Shown here piece after piece: positions 44,232-52,840 of a stretch of 64,000 nucleotides of DNA. Each line of letters starts with the position of its first letter. Position 1 is the first letter of the stretch. The DNA comes from Gulosibacter molinativorax. Its GTDB lineage: Bacteria; Actinomycetota; Actinomycetes; Actinomycetales; Microbacteriaceae. The translations under genes and the position numbers were made by a program. The notes beneath the pieces are model-generated. The model saw only the letters and a program-made list of their open reading frames with translations, did no database searches and was not told the origin of the DNA. The DNA is taken from assembly GCF_003010915.2 (NCBI RefSeq), contig NZ_CP028426.1, positions 2,170,001 to 2,234,000 on the forward strand, read 5' to 3'.

Positions 44232-44486
44232 TCAGTAATGATAGCGGGCCTGCAGAATCACAAGGTCGTCATCCAGCACCATGTAGACCAGCCGGTGCTC
44301 GTCGGTGATACGTCGCGACCACGACCCCTGCGCCCCATATTTCAGTTGTTCAGGCTTACCAATTCCGGTGAACGGCTCGCGAAGGCATGCCTCAATTAAC
44401 GTATTGATTCGCTTTAGGATCTTCCGATCGGCCGTCTGCCAGTGCTTGTAGTCTTCCCAGGCCGACTGATCCCAGACCAGACGCAC
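44232..44486 (-). CDS. Txe/YoeB family toxin
   Basis: The 84-residue product shows the YoeB/RelE-fold ribosome-dependent mRNA endonuclease pattern. It has WDQSAWEDYKHWQTADRKILKRIN at the start, FTGIGKPEQLKY and the C-terminal SRRITDEHRLVYMV and ARYHY (His and Tyr at the active site). It starts where the antitoxin gene ends, with no spacer, and is expected to be neutralised by that protein. Confidence 0.92.
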   Translation of the reverse strand: MRLVWDQSAWEDYKHWQTADRKILKRINTLIEACLREPFTGIGKPEQLKYGAQGSWSRRITDEHRLVYMVLDDDLVILQARYHY

Positions 44487-44747
44487 TCAGGATTCCTCAT
44501 CAACGTCGTCGAGTGCATGAAATTCAATCTTCCCTGCACGGGCGCGATCATACGCATCGAGCAGTCGGCGAGCGTTCGCCGGCGAGCGGAATAGATACGC
44601 CGTTTCCTGCCATGCCGCGTACTCGTCAGCTGGCATGAGGACGGCATTACCTTTGCGGGAAACGATCTCCACGGCCTCGTGGTTCTCATTCACACGCTCA
44701 ATGAGCGGGAACAGAGTCTTTCGCGCTTCGCTTGCACTGATGGACAT
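44487..44747 (-). CDS. YefM/Phd family antitoxin
   Basis: ATG 44747 (MSISASEARKTLFPLIERVN) is chosen because GAAGGGGG lies a few bases upstream; a longer in-frame extension exists to 44813. The 86-residue product has the Phd/YefM DNA-binding N-terminus, VSRKGNAVLMPADEYAAWQET and an acidic C-terminal tail that binds the toxin. It represses its own promoter at the palindrome at 44774-44796. Confidence 0.92.
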   Translation of the reverse strand: MSISASEARKTLFPLIERVNENHEAVEIVSRKGNAVLMPADEYAAWQETAYLFRSPANARRLLDAYDRARAGKIEFHALDDVDEES

Positions 44748-44773
44748 AACGGAACCCCCTTCATTCGCTATAT

Positions 44774-44796
44774 CTGGTACCGGATAATGGTACCAG
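44774..44796 (-). promoter_or_regulatory. YefM/YoeB operator
   Basis: CTGGTACC-N7-GGTACCAG is a perfect 8-base inverted repeat, 26 bases upstream of the antitoxin start. Each half also contains a palindromic GGTACC, so several dimer sites may exist. Autoregulation by the antitoxin or its complex is expected. Confidence 0.75.
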
Positions 44797-44888
44797 TGAA
44801 GCGAGCGAATCACACTAGAGCAAGCGTCTCCGCTGGCTAGCCTGTAACCGTGGCGATCAGGTCGAAGTCGTCATCACCGGCGAACTCG

Positions 44889-45428
44889 CTACGCAGTTGT
44901 GGCCGCGTCGCCGTTTTCTGGGGGTAGCGAACACCAAGACTCGGCGATCAGGCCCGCGACGACCAGCAGCGCAGACGCGATGAGCGCGATCACTGCCTCA
45001 ACCACGCCATCACCGATCACCGTGCGGCTCGTGAGCCACGCGACCACCGCCGCAGAGCCACCGACAAACACGCTGCCCGCGAGACTCGCGGCCTTCGCGA
45101 GCGCAACGGCGAACGTCGCGCGAAACGGGTCCACGCGGTACTTAGCCACCTCGCGAGCCGCCGATTCCGCATCCTGTGTGGATGCATCCTTGACCCGCTT
45201 TGCTTTGTCGCGCGCCGCATCCGCCCGGCGAAGCGCCGCCGTATAGCGGCGCACCGGCCACGCGATCGCGAGGACGACCGCGGCCATCACCACGAGCGTG
45301 ATCGCGAACGCGATCGACGGGACGAGCGAGCCGCTGCCGGATGAGGTGAGCCACGCCTCGATCGCCCACGTGATCGCGCCGCCCGCCACGGCGAGCAGAA
45401 CGAGCAGCCACGGATTCGTCCGCGTCAT
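44889..45428 (-). CDS. DUF3180 family membrane protein
   Basis: The 179-residue product has two hydrophobic helices near the N-terminus (WLLVLLAVAGGAITWAIEAW, FAITLVVMAAVVLAIAW), a charged helical middle rich in Arg/Ala/Lys, and two more at the C-terminus (GGSAAVVAWLTSRTV, VIALIASALLVVAGLI). DUF3180 proteins typically follow folK in actinobacterial folate operons, as here. Its start overlaps the folBK stop by 4 bases. The function is unknown. Confidence 0.85.
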   Translation of the reverse strand: MTRTNPWLLVLLAVAGGAITWAIEAWLTSSGSGSLVPSIAFAITLVVMAAVVLAIAWPVRRYTAALRRADAARDKAKRVKDASTQDAESAAREVAKYRVDPFRATFAVALAKAASLAGSVFVGGSAAVVAWLTSRTVIGDGVVEAVIALIASALLVVAGLIAESWCSLPPENGDAATTA

Positions 45429-46546
45429 GCTTGGTACCGCTCTACCTCGTCGTTGGTCTGCTCGAGCAGCTGCTTGATCGGGCCGCGGCCCGTGAGCGAG
45501 GCCTCGGGCTCGATCTCGGCCCAGGGCGCGAGCACGAATGCGCGCTCGAACGCGCGGGGATGCGGGAGCGTGAGCCGCGCATCCTCAAACTCGAGACCGC
45601 CCTGCTCGATGAGGTCGAGATCGAGCGTGCGACTCCCCCAGCGTTCCTGGCGGACGCGACCGTGCGCATCCTCGATCTGCTGCAGCTTGTCGAGCAAGAG
45701 GTGCGGCTCGAGATCGGTGTGGATGGTGATTACGGCGTTGAGGTAGGCCGGTACCGTCTCGTCGACGCCGTGGGTGGTGAGCGCCGGGGTCTCGTAGAGG
45801 CTCGAGCGGCGGTGCGGCCAGACGCCGTCGAGCGACTCGATCTCGTCCATCGCGTCGCGGATCGCGGCCTCGCGCGCGCCGAGATTCGCGCCAAGGGCGA
45901 TCACCGCGCGGGAGTGCGGGCGGCGGGCGGCCTCGGGCTCGGCACCCTCGGGGCGGTAGCGGAGCACCGACACTGTGACGTCCTGGAAGCGGAGTTTCAC
46001 CGGCGCCTGCGGCTTGTGCACCGTGATGCGGACGGCCTGCGGGCCCGCGAACGCGAACGTGACCGCGGCGAGGCGCTCGGCGAGGGTCTCGAGGAGGTCG
46101 ACGGGCTCCTTCATCGCGACCTCGTACAGCGCGCGCATGAGGTGGCCGTAGTGCAGCGTGTCTTCGATCTCGTCGGTCTGTGCGGCGGCGCGGGTGTCGA
46201 TCCAGACCTCGGCGTCGATGTAGAAGTCCTGGCCAGATGCGCGCTCGTGGGCGAAGACGCCGTGGCGGCCGTGGACGTGCAGCCGATCGATGCGGATGCG
46301 GTCGAGCTCCGGGGCAGGCAGCGCGGGATGCGCCTCTGGGCCGGGGCGAGTCGGCATCAGGCGGATGGCCTGCTCGGCGGGGTGTTCCGTGAGCTGGGCT
46401 CGCTGCTGCATTGCGGGTGCGGTGTTGGCGGGCACGGTGCTGGCGGGCGCGGTTGGCTCGCTGTTTGCCTGCGCGCTGTCGGCGGGAGTGTTGCCGGTCG
46501 GTTCGCTCCCGGTAGGGGTGCCGCCGCTCGAGGTCGCGTCAGTCAT
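45425..46546 (-). CDS. folK: Bifunctional dihydroneopterin aldolase / HPPK (FolB-FolK fusion)
   Basis: The 373-residue product joins two folate enzymes. Residues about 1-75 are a low-complexity Thr/Ala/Pro extension. About 78-200 is FolB (RIRIDRLHVHGRHGVFAHER, with a His-rich active site, and DLLETLAERLA), which splits dihydroneopterin. About 215-365 is FolK (AVIALGANLGAREAAIRDAM, RWGSRTLDLDLI, LPHPRAFERAFVLAPW), which pyrophosphorylates hydroxymethyl-dihydropterin. Later in-frame ATGs (46411, 46357) could shorten the extension. It is downstream of folP; a 73-base repeat lies between them. Confidence 0.93.
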   Translation of the reverse strand: MTDATSSGGTPTGSEPTGNTPADSAQANSEPTAPASTVPANTAPAMQQRAQLTEHPAEQAIRLMPTRPGPEAHPALPAPELDRIRIDRLHVHGRHGVFAHERASGQDFYIDAEVWIDTRAAAQTDEIEDTLHYGHLMRALYEVAMKEPVDLLETLAERLAAVTFAFAGPQAVRITVHKPQAPVKLRFQDVTVSVLRYRPEGAEPEAARRPHSRAVIALGANLGAREAAIRDAMDEIESLDGVWPHRRSSLYETPALTTHGVDETVPAYLNAVITIHTDLEPHLLLDKLQQIEDAHGRVRQERWGSRTLDLDLIEQGGLEFEDARLTLPHPRAFERAFVLAPWAEIEPEASLTGRGPIKQLLEQTNDEVERYQA

Positions 46547-46638
46547 AAACCGCCGCCGAACGCTGGGGAGTACTACCGAGAGTCATGCATCCATCTTGCC
46601 GTATGGCCGGGGTTGGCGGTGGTGTTGCGGGAGGTGCT

Positions 46639-46711
46639 GCAATTTGCGGCACGTATAGCTCGTCAGGGGGTCGCATATGGATCTTGGTTGGCTAGGCGTG
46701 TCTTGGATTGC
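46639..46711. repeat. 73-bp inverted-repeat element, copy A
   Basis: GCAATTTGCGGCACG at the left end pairs imperfectly with GGCGTGTCTTGGATTGC at the right. The middle is about 31 bases. It lies in the 229-base folP-folBK gap. The length and ends match copies at 51489, 52571, 52709 and 57364. Confidence 0.8.
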
Positions 46712-46775
46712 AGCGGGACCCCGCGCCTGCTCGGTTCGCGGGGCCAAGTCTGTGACTGCAGTGCCGTTTGTGCCA

Positions 46776-47678
46776 TTAGCGGTGGTCGGCGCGGGTGTCG
46801 GCGCCCTGCCGCCAGGCGTTCACGACGTCGAGTGCGATGCGGGTCGCCGCCACGTTGTGCACGCGGACTCCCCAGACGCCGCGCTCGGCGCACAGGGCCG
46901 AGACGACCGCCGTGGGGAGATCGCGATCGGTGACCGGCGCATCCGGGTCGAGGAGCGCGCCCATGAAGCGCTTGCGGCTGACGCCGATGAGGAGCTCGTG
47001 GCCGAGGGCCTGGAACTCGTCGAGCCGCTGGAGCACGGCCCAGTTATCGTCGCGGTCCTTGGCGAAGCCGAGGCCCGGGTCGAGCACGATGCGCTCCGGC
47101 GTGACCCCCGCATCCACCGCCCGATCGCGCATCTGCAGCAGCTCGGTCTTGATCTCGTCCGCCGCGTCCTCGTAGACCGCAAGGTCGTTCATCACGACCG
47201 AGTGGCCGCGCCAGTGGCTCAGGATGAACCGGCCATCGCGGGCAGCGACCGTCGCGAGCATCTCGGGGTCGGCCAGGCCGCCCGAGACATCGTTGATGTA
47301 GACGTCGCCCGCCTCGAGGCATGCGGCTGCGGTTGCGGCGTACATCGTGTCGACGGAGACAATGATGCCTTCTTTCACGAGCTGCCGGACGACCGGGACG
47401 ACGCGCGCGGACTCTTCTTCTTGCGGCACGCGCTCGGCGCCTGGCCTGGTTGACTCGCCACCGACGTCGATGATCGTCGCGCCCTGGCTGATGAGGTCAT
47501 GTGCCTTGTTGATCGCCTTGGCGGTGCGCTCCGCGGGAGTCGGGGCCTCGACCGCGCCGCCGTCCGAGAAGGAGTCCGGGGTGACGTTGAGCACCGCCAT
47601 GATCTCGGTGGTGACAGGCTGTTGTGTAGGAGCGGTCATGGCGTCCATCTTCTCGCAGATCGCGGCGGTGGTGCGCAC
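46776..47678 (-). CDS. folP: Dihydropteroate synthase
   Basis: The TIM-barrel enzyme condenses para-aminobenzoate with hydroxymethyl-dihydropterin pyrophosphate. MAVLNVTPDSFSDGG near the N-terminus, DVGGESTRPGA (pterin and pyrophosphate loops), VSVDTMYAATAAA and VLDPGLGFAKDRDDN are conserved blocks, and ISPKR-like GVSRKRFMGALLD follows. GTG 47678 has AAAGGA 6 bases upstream, giving 300 residues. ATG 47639 is the alternative. The AAAGGA lies in the arm of a hairpin repeat (47686-47725), so folding could affect translation. It is in the folE-folP-folBK-DUF3180 operon. Confidence 0.92.
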   Translation of the reverse strand: MRTTAAICEKMDAMTAPTQQPVTTEIMAVLNVTPDSFSDGGAVEAPTPAERTAKAINKAHDLISQGATIIDVGGESTRPGAERVPQEEESARVVPVVRQLVKEGIIVSVDTMYAATAAACLEAGDVYINDVSGGLADPEMLATVAARDGRFILSHWRGHSVVMNDLAVYEDAADEIKTELLQMRDRAVDAGVTPERIVLDPGLGFAKDRDDNWAVLQRLDEFQALGHELLIGVSRKRFMGALLDPDAPVTDRDLPTAVVSALCAERGVWGVRVHNVAATRIALDVVNAWRQGADTRADHR

Positions 47679-47685
47679 GGTCGGT

Positions 47686-47725
47686 CCTTTCGATACCGCG
47701 GGCTCCGCCCGCGTACTCAAGGGCC
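47686..47725. repeat. TTCGATAC/TACTCA hairpin, copy 1
   Basis: CCTTTCGATAC leads into a perfect stem, CGCGGGC-TCC-GCCCGCG, followed by TACTCAAGG. It lies between folE and folP. The same ends recur in the neighbour at 47737-47778 and, less exactly, at 51394 and 63091. Confidence 0.75.
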
Positions 47726-47736
47726 CTGGTTGTGCG

Positions 47737-47778
47737 ACCCTTTCGATACACCGCGCGTCACGCGGCACTCAAGGGTCT
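47737..47778. repeat. TTCGATAC/TACTCA hairpin, copy 2
   Basis: GACCCTTTCGATAC and ACTCAAGGGTC form the outer arms, with a short inner stem CCGCG-CGTCA-CGCGG. It overlaps the folE stop codon. Two copies in tandem may act as an mRNA processing or attenuation site within the operon. Confidence 0.75.
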
Positions 47779-48553
47779 AGGCCGACTCGTCGCGCGAGGT
47801 GCCGCCGAGCGCGATCAGGCGCAGCGCATCCGCCCTCGTCTGCGGATCAGTGAGCGCACCGCTGGCTGCCAAAGTCACCGAATCGGAATCGGACTGTCGC
47901 GGGCCACGGTCAGCCACGCATCCCTGCCGCGCCTCGATCACCGCGAGCGCGCCCTGCGCATCCAAGCCCGCCATAATCGCGTCAACGAGTTCCTCGCCGA
48001 GTCGTTCCTGCAGCGTGAGCCGGCTCGAACAGACCTCGACGAGGTCGTAGAGGCGGCCGAAGCCGATGATCGAGTCGCCGGGGAGGTACGCGAGGTGCAC
48101 CCAGCCGTCGAAGGGCAGGAGGTGGTGCTCGCACATCGCGCGGAAGCGGATATTGCGCAGCAGCACCAGGTTGCCGGATGCGGGCGGCTGGCCGATCGTG
48201 TCGTGCGCGGCGTCGCGCGCAGAAAATTGTGCACGCCTGTGCTCGACTGACGGCGCGTCGGCGGCGTGTCCTGGCGTGTCGTGCACAATTCTCTCGGTGG
48301 GCGCTGCCGGGGCTGCGTTCTCGGGGGATGACGCTGGGTCGGGGGGCGCGACCGCAGACGCGTCGCCGTCGATCGAGATGCGGCCAGCGCGCAGCATCGG
48401 CACCGGGTCGATGCCCTCGCCGCCGAGCAGTTCCTCAGCCGCCGCCGCAACGCGGGCCGGGGTACGCGCGACTCGCGCATCCGCACCGTCGATTCCGGCA
48501 GCGAGCAGGAACTCCCGGATCGCTCGCTCGGCGCGCTCTCGATCAATCGCCAT
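47777..48553 (-). CDS. folE: GTP cyclohydrolase I
   Basis: The enzyme makes dihydroneopterin triphosphate from GTP, the first folate step. The catalytic C-terminal half has RFRAMCEHHLLPFDGWVH (zinc ligands Cys141 and His144), YLPGDSIIGFGRLYDLVE and SSRLTLQERLGEELVDAI. The N-terminal helices (RAERAIREFLLAAGID, ARVARTPARVAAAAEELL) are normal, but residues about 63-127 form a long low-complexity insert absent from the usual sequence. This insert partly coincides with an inverted-repeat element at 48221-48294. The gene is in the ftsH-folE-folP operon. Confidence 0.93.
   Translation of the reverse strand: MAIDRERAERAIREFLLAAGIDGADARVARTPARVAAAAEELLGGEGIDPVPMLRAGRISIDGDASAVAPPDPASSPENAAPAAPTERIVHDTPGHAADAPSVEHRRAQFSARDAAHDTIGQPPASGNLVLLRNIRFRAMCEHHLLPFDGWVHLAYLPGDSIIGFGRLYDLVEVCSSRLTLQERLGEELVDAIMAGLDAQGALAVIEARQGCVADRGPRQSDSDSVTLAASGALTDPQTRADALRLIALGGTSRDESA
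48221..48294. repeat. Inverted-repeat element inside folE
   Basis: AGAAAATTGTGCACG at 48221-48235 and CGTGCACAATTCTCT at 48280-48294 are inverted copies (one mismatch). The 74-base element encodes residues about 87-111 of FolE in frame. The size resembles the 73-base family, but the ends differ, so it may be a related or separate repeat. Confidence 0.75.
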
Positions 48554-48683
48554 TACGCGACCCGCCTCGGATCGGGGGCCAGCGCATCCGAGCCATGCGA
48601 CGCATCCGCGACCTGGCCCAAGGCACCGACCACAGCATCCGCGACCGACACCCGCGCCGCGAGCAGCGCATCCACCCGAACCA

Positions 48684-50660
48684 CTACTCGGCCCGAGTGT
48701 TGCTCGCCGAACCGCCGCCGTGGTGGCCGCCGCCCTGGCCGAGCTCGTCGACCGGCAGGTGCGGCTTGAGCTGCACCGGCGGCTTATCGCTCACGGGACG
48801 CTCGGGGCTCGAGAGCCACTGCTCGCGCATCGGGAGCTTCTCGATGTTCGCGAAGATCTGATCGAGGCGCTCGTGGCCGATGGTCTCGACCTCGAGGAGC
48901 TCTGCCGCGAGTGCATCGAGAATGTGGCGGTTGCGGTTCAGGATGTACCAGGCCTCCTGTAGCGCGCTCTCGAGCAGCGACTGCACCTCGCGGTCGATGA
49001 TGCCCGCAGTCGCGTCCGAATACGGGGCGCCGTGGCTCTGCGCGTACGGCGACTCGCCCTCGCCATCGCCGAGCTTGATCGCGCCGACGTTGTTCGACAT
49101 GCCGTACTCGGTGATCATCTTGCGGGCGGTCTTCGTCGCCTTCTCGATGTCGTTGGATGCGCCGGTCGTCGGGTCGTGGAACACGATCTCCTCGGCGATC
49201 CGGCCGCCCATCGCGTAGGTGAGCTGGTCGAGCAGCTCGTTACGCGTGACCGAATACTTGTCTTCGAGCGGCACGACCATCGTGTAACCGAGGGCACGAC
49301 CGCGGGGCAGGATCGTGATCTTCGTGACGGGATCGGTGTGGTTCAACGCCGCCGCCGCGACCGCGTGGCCGCCCTCGTGGTAGGCGGTAATGAGCTTTTC
49401 CTGATCATTCATGACGCGACTGCGGCGCTGCGGGCCAGCGATCACGCGGTCGATCGCCTCGTCGATCGCGCGGGCGTCGATGATCTGCGCGTTCATGCGC
49501 GCGGTGAGGAGCGCGGCTTCGTTCAGGACGTTCGCGAGGTCGGCACCCGTGAACCCGGGAGTCTTGCGAGCGACCGAGTGGAGGTCCACATCCTGCGCCA
49601 GGGGCTTGCCCTTCGCGTGCACCGCGAGGATCTCCGCGCGACCCTGGAGGTCCGGCGCATCCACGCCGATCTGGCGGTCGAAGCGGCCGGGGCGCAGCAG
49701 GGCCGGGTCGAGCACATCCGGGCGGTTCGTCGCCGCGATGAGGATGACGTTCGTGTTGGCGTCGAAGCCGTCCATCTCGACGAGCAGCTGGTTCAGCGTC
49801 TGCTCGCGCTCGTCGTTGCCGCCGCCCATGCCGACACCGCGCTGGCGACCGACCGCGTCAATCTCGTCGATGAAGATGATCGCCGGCGCGTTCTGCTTTG
49901 CCTGGTCGAAGAGGTCGCGGACGCGGCTCGCGCCGACACCGACGAACATCTCGACAAAGTCCGAACCCGAGATCGAGTAGAAGGGAACGGCCGCCTCGCC
50001 CGCGACCGCGCGCGCGAGCAGCGTCTTACCGGTTCCCGGAGGGCCGTATAGCAGCACGCCCTTGGGGATGCGCGCCCCGACCGCCTGGAACTTGGCCGGT
50101 TCCTTCAGGAAGTCCTTAATCTCGGCAAGCTCCTCGAGCGCCTCGTTCGACCCTGCGACATCCGCGAACGTGACCTGCGGGTCTTCCTTGGAGACCAGCT
50201 TTGCCTTCGACTTCGCGAACTTCATCGCACCGCCGGCGCCGCCGCCCTGCATGCTCGAGAACATGATCCAGACGAAGAAACCGATAAGCATCAGCGGCAG
50301 CAGGAGCGAGAGCGCCGTCGAGAGCCAGTTGGGGCCTGGGACGACGTCGTTATAGCCGTCGGCTGGCGCCGCCTTGTCGACGGCCGCGATCACCTGGTCG
50401 GCGCGCGCATCCACGTAGTAGAAGAAGACGTTCTCGCCGTACTTGTCGTCAGCCTTCGTGAGCACCATGTTGACGCGGTTGTCACCCTGCGTGATGGTGA
50501 CTTCCTTCGCCTTCTCGTCCTGCAACATCGTGAGGCCCTCTTGCGTGGTGACCTCGCTCGTTCCCTGCGCGGTGAAAAAGCTAAACCCGATGCCGATCGC
50601 GATGAGCGCAATCAGCACAATAAAGATCGGGCTCTTGATGATTTTCTTAAACGTCTTCAT
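48684..50660 (-). CDS. ftsH: ATP-dependent zinc metalloprotease FtsH
   Basis: The 658-residue membrane-anchored AAA protease degrades misfolded and short-lived membrane and cytoplasmic proteins. Two membrane helices (about 10-30 and 112-135) flank the periplasm-side loop. Walker A is GPPGTGKT at 206-213, Walker [10 protein letters not shown] at 261-269, the SRH arginine region [20 protein letters not shown] at 311-330, and the zinc motif HEGGH at 428-432. ATG 50660 ([11 protein letters not shown]) is favoured; an upstream ATG at 50720 is in frame. The C-terminus is rich in Gly and His. It sits upstream of folE, as usual in actinobacteria. Confidence 0.96.
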   Translation of the reverse strand: MKTFKKIIKSPIFIVLIALIAIGIGFSFFTAQGTSEVTTQEGLTMLQDEKAKEVTITQGDNRVNMVLTKADDKYGENVFFYYVDARADQVIAAVDKAAPADGYNDVVPGPNWLSTALSLLLPLMLIGFFVWIMFSSMQGGGAGGAMKFAKSKAKLVSKEDPQVTFADVAGSNEALEELAEIKDFLKEPAKFQAVGARIPKGVLLYGPPGTGKTLLARAVAGEAAVPFYSISGSDFVEMFVGVGASRVRDLFDQAKQNAPAIIFIDEIDAVGRQRGVGMGGGNDEREQTLNQLLVEMDGFDANTNVILIAATNRPDVLDPALLRPGRFDRQIGVDAPDLQGRAEILAVHAKGKPLAQDVDLHSVARKTPGFTGADLANVLNEAALLTARMNAQIIDARAIDEAIDRVIAGPQRRSRVMNDQEKLITAYHEGGHAVAAAALNHTDPVTKITILPRGRALGYTMVVPLEDKYSVTRNELLDQLTYAMGGRIAEEIVFHDPTTGASNDIEKATKTARKMITEYGMSNNVGAIKLGDGEGESPYAQSHGAPYSDATAGIIDREVQSLLESALQEAWYILNRNRHILDALAAELLEVETIGHERLDQIFANIEKLPMREQWLSSPERPVSDKPPVQLKPHLPVDELGQGGGHHGGGSASNTRAE

Positions 50661-50835
50661 GGATTGAGGGCGAGCTCGCTCGCGACCTTTCGATTTGGCG
50701 GCATGCATCTGCAGCGGCATGCATCACAACGGCATGTATCTGCAAGGATGTCGCAAATATTACCCGCGCCAGGCTGGCTGAGGGCCTTGTCCCGCCTGAA
50801 TAGACGCCTTGTCCGCTAAGGGCGTTCTGCTTTAT

Positions 50836-51369
50836 CTACGCTGACGCGAGCGAACGGACGTGCTCGACGAGGGGCGCGACGTTTGCGCGGTCGAGCTCGC
50901 GGTTCGGGTTCGCGATCATCTTGAGGATGCCTTCTTCCGAGGGCTTACGGTTCGGCTTGAGCTTGAGTGCCGTGCGCATGCCGGACATGATCATCTTGTC
51001 GGCGCCGCGCAAGAGCTTCATGTCGAAGCCGCCACGGAGGTAGAAGAGTGTGGCCTTGTCGCGCTGCTCGTCGGTGAGTGCCTGGCCCCAGACGTTGGCC
51101 TCGGCGTGTGGATTCGCCGGGCTCGCGCCGGTGTACCAGAGCACGACCTGCTTGTTCTTGAGCTCGTCCCAGTGGTTGAGGAACTTCTTGAGTCCGCCGA
51201 TGTTGCCGGCGCGGTTGCCACCGCCGTGGACGATGACATCGTGGTCGCGGATCAGATCTGCGGAGAGCTCATCGGTCGTGACGAGGGTTGCGCCGAGATC
51301 GGCGGCGATCCACTCAGCGTAGGTCTTCGTGAAGCCGGTCTTGGACGTGTAGGCAACCAGGATGCGCAT
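50836..51369 (-). CDS. Flavodoxin domain-containing protein
   Basis: ATG 51369 begins MRILVAYTSKTGFTKTYAEW, the FMN-phosphate-binding loop of flavodoxin-like proteins (T-S-K-T-G-F-T). The 177-residue product then has a typical alternating pattern and VVLWYTGASPAN near the middle, but no clear partner domain. The family includes menaquinone-dependent and quinone reductases; the substrate is unknown. The start has a weak ribosome site. It lies between ftsH and a repeat cluster, and is not part of the usual ftsH-hpt gene order. Confidence 0.78.
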   Translation of the reverse strand: MRILVAYTSKTGFTKTYAEWIAADLGATLVTTDELSADLIRDHDVIVHGGGNRAGNIGGLKKFLNHWDELKNKQVVLWYTGASPANPHAEANVWGQALTDEQRDKATLFYLRGGFDMKLLRGADKMIMSGMRTALKLKPNRKPSEEGILKMIANPNRELDRANVAPLVEHVRSLASA

Positions 51370-51393
51370 GCGGTCAGTGTACTTCGGGCGCGC

Positions 51394-51477
51394 GGTTCGA
51401 TTCGCCGCTTTGCGGCTACTCACCGAGCGGGGCGGCCGCTCGCCGAGCGGTTCGATCCTCGATTAGCGAGACGCACC
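51394..51477. repeat. Two tandem TTCGAT hairpins (copies 3 and 4)
   Basis: GGTTCGATTC-GCCGC-TTT-GCGGC-TACTCACC (51394-51424) is followed by a second, GGTTCGATC-CTCG-ATTAG-CGAG-ACGCACC (51449-51477). They lie in the 329-base gap 51370-51698, which otherwise holds the 73-base element copy B. Confidence 0.65.
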
Positions 51478-51488
51478 GAGAGAGCCGC

Positions 51489-51561
51489 GCGATTTGCGGC
51501 ATACCTGGGTATTCGGAACCCGATAGTTCCCTCCTGTGCAGCTATGCGTGCCGCAGATTGC
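51489..51561. repeat. 73-bp inverted-repeat element, copy B
   Basis: The left end GCGATTTGCGGCATAC pairs with the right end GTGCCGCAGATTGC. The length is 73 bases, and the middle includes a smaller symmetric part (GGAACCCGATAGTTCC). It is next to the tandem hairpins. Confidence 0.8.
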
Positions 51562-51698
51562 TGCGCTGCCGAGGGTCCCGTCCGCAAAGCCCAGTACCCG
51601 ACCCAGTTGGCGCACGATCACGCTGTGGACTGCTCGTTCTGCACAAGGTCGCGCCCTCTTCAGGCGATCACTGACCCGCGGCCGCTGAGATCCGTGAC

Positions 51699-52568
51699 AT
51701 GAACAACCTCGCAGACATCTTGCGTCGGCATTTCGGAGTCGTAAGCTCCGCTCAACTCCAAAATATCGGACTCACACACGTCCAAATTCGCCGATTAGTT
51801 GCAGGCGGCGAACTCACAAGACTTCGCCAAGGCTGGTATTCCGATGAAGCGGCGAATACGTTCGTGGCAAGCGCGGTCCGAGCCGGAGGCGTTCTCTCTG
51901 GCCCGGCGGCGCTTCAGCTCCACGGGGTCTGGACGCCACCCGACCAGCCCGTTCATGTCCGGCTTCGGCGTGGGGAAGGCTTCAATCCGCGGACAACCGC
52001 GGTCCCACTCAGCCCAGTTGTGCTCCCCCACAGCCGCGCCGTCCGACTCGACCGAAGCGTCGACCGCCCCGGAAGCGCGCTCCTGACGAGTATCCGCGTC
52101 TGTCCGCGAGACGACGCGATCGTGCTCGCCGATTCGGCCCTCAACCTCGGACTATTGTCCGAATCCGAGATCGAGGTGATTGCCAAACGCGCTGGCGAAC
52201 GTGGAGAAAAAGTGTTGCGTCTTGTGACGCCATCCGCCGGTTCAGGCACGGAAACGCTGTTTCGATTATGGCTGGTCCGCAACAGGATCGAATTTCAGGC
52301 GCAAGTGCAGATTCCGTCGGTAGGCCGCGTCGACTTCGTGATTGGCGAGCGGCTCGTCGTCGAGATCGACAGCAAGACCCATCACATGTCAAGCGAGAAC
52401 TACGCGAACGATCGGCGTCGAGATCGCGCGCTCGTTGAACAGGGCTATCTCGTGATCCGCCTCACATACGCGGACGTGATGTACCACCTCGACGACGTTT
52501 GCCAGGACATTCTTGCGCTCATCCGACGCGACGAGCATCGGCGGGCGCCGCGGGTGCACTGGCGGTGA
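51699..52568 (+). CDS. AbiEi-type antitoxin N-domain / DUF559 (Vsr-like) protein
   Basis: The 289-residue product has a winged-helix-like N-terminal part (VSSAQLQNIGLTHVQIRRLVAGG, RLRQGWYS) as in AbiEi/type IV antitoxin domains, and a C-terminal DUF559-like endonuclease fold: GRVDFVIGERLVVEIDSKTHHMS, then DRRRDRALVEQGYLVIRLTY. Similar two-part proteins are common in actinobacteria and are often orphan genes. The acidic residues in VDFVI and EIDSK suggest a nuclease site. It is on the opposite strand within the otherwise minus-strand hpt-ftsH block. Partner and function are unknown. Confidence 0.75.
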   Translation: MNNLADILRRHFGVVSSAQLQNIGLTHVQIRRLVAGGELTRLRQGWYSDEAANTFVASAVRAGGVLSGPAALQLHGVWTPPDQPVHVRLRRGEGFNPRTTAVPLSPVVLPHSRAVRLDRSVDRPGSALLTSIRVCPRDDAIVLADSALNLGLLSESEIEVIAKRAGERGEKVLRLVTPSAGSGTETLFRLWLVRNRIEFQAQVQIPSVGRVDFVIGERLVVEIDSKTHHMSSENYANDRRRDRALVEQGYLVIRLTYADVMYHLDDVCQDILALIRRDEHRRAPRVHWR

Positions 52569-52570
52569 GT

Positions 52571-52643
52571 GCCATCGGCGTCATGTCGGGCCGCCCTCAA
52601 GGGAGCATTCACTTCCTATTGAGCTATACGTGCCGATTTTCGC
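52571..52643. repeat. 73-bp inverted-repeat element, copy D
   Basis: It starts two bases after the preceding stop. The left end is degenerate (GCCATCGGCGTCATG) and the right end well kept (GCTATACGTGCCG). The middle contains GCATTCACTTC, as in the next copy. Confidence 0.65.
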
Positions 52644-52708
52644 GCGGCGAGGCACTGCTGAAGTTGGACAACATCGGCTGCGCGGGAATCGTGGGCGTGA
52701 GCCTGCGC

Positions 52709-52781
52709 GCAATTCCGGGCATGCCCAGCCACCAAGGAGCCCGCATTCACTTCTTGATGCGCTATGCGTGCTGATTATGGG
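52709..52781. repeat. 73-bp inverted-repeat element, copy E
   Basis: The left end GCAATTCCGGGCATG and right end GCTATGCGTGCTG are 73 bases apart end to end, and the middle again has GCATTCACTTC. It lies 65 bases after copy D in the same orientation. Confidence 0.65.
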
Positions 52782-52840
52782 GCTCGGCGACGCGGACGAC
52801 GACAGCGGCAACTCGCCGAGCGGGGGCGCGCCCACGGACC

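Noticed and set aside
45431..46933. A 500-residue open frame opposite folBK
   Set aside because: Its composition reflects the complement of the folate gene; there is no start signal or domain.
49032..50051. A 339-residue open frame opposite ftsH
   Set aside because: It is antisense to conserved FtsH motifs and has no coding signature.
51394..51561. Possible CRISPR or small repeat array
   Set aside because: The units are unrelated hairpins with no regular repeat-spacer structure and no cas genes.
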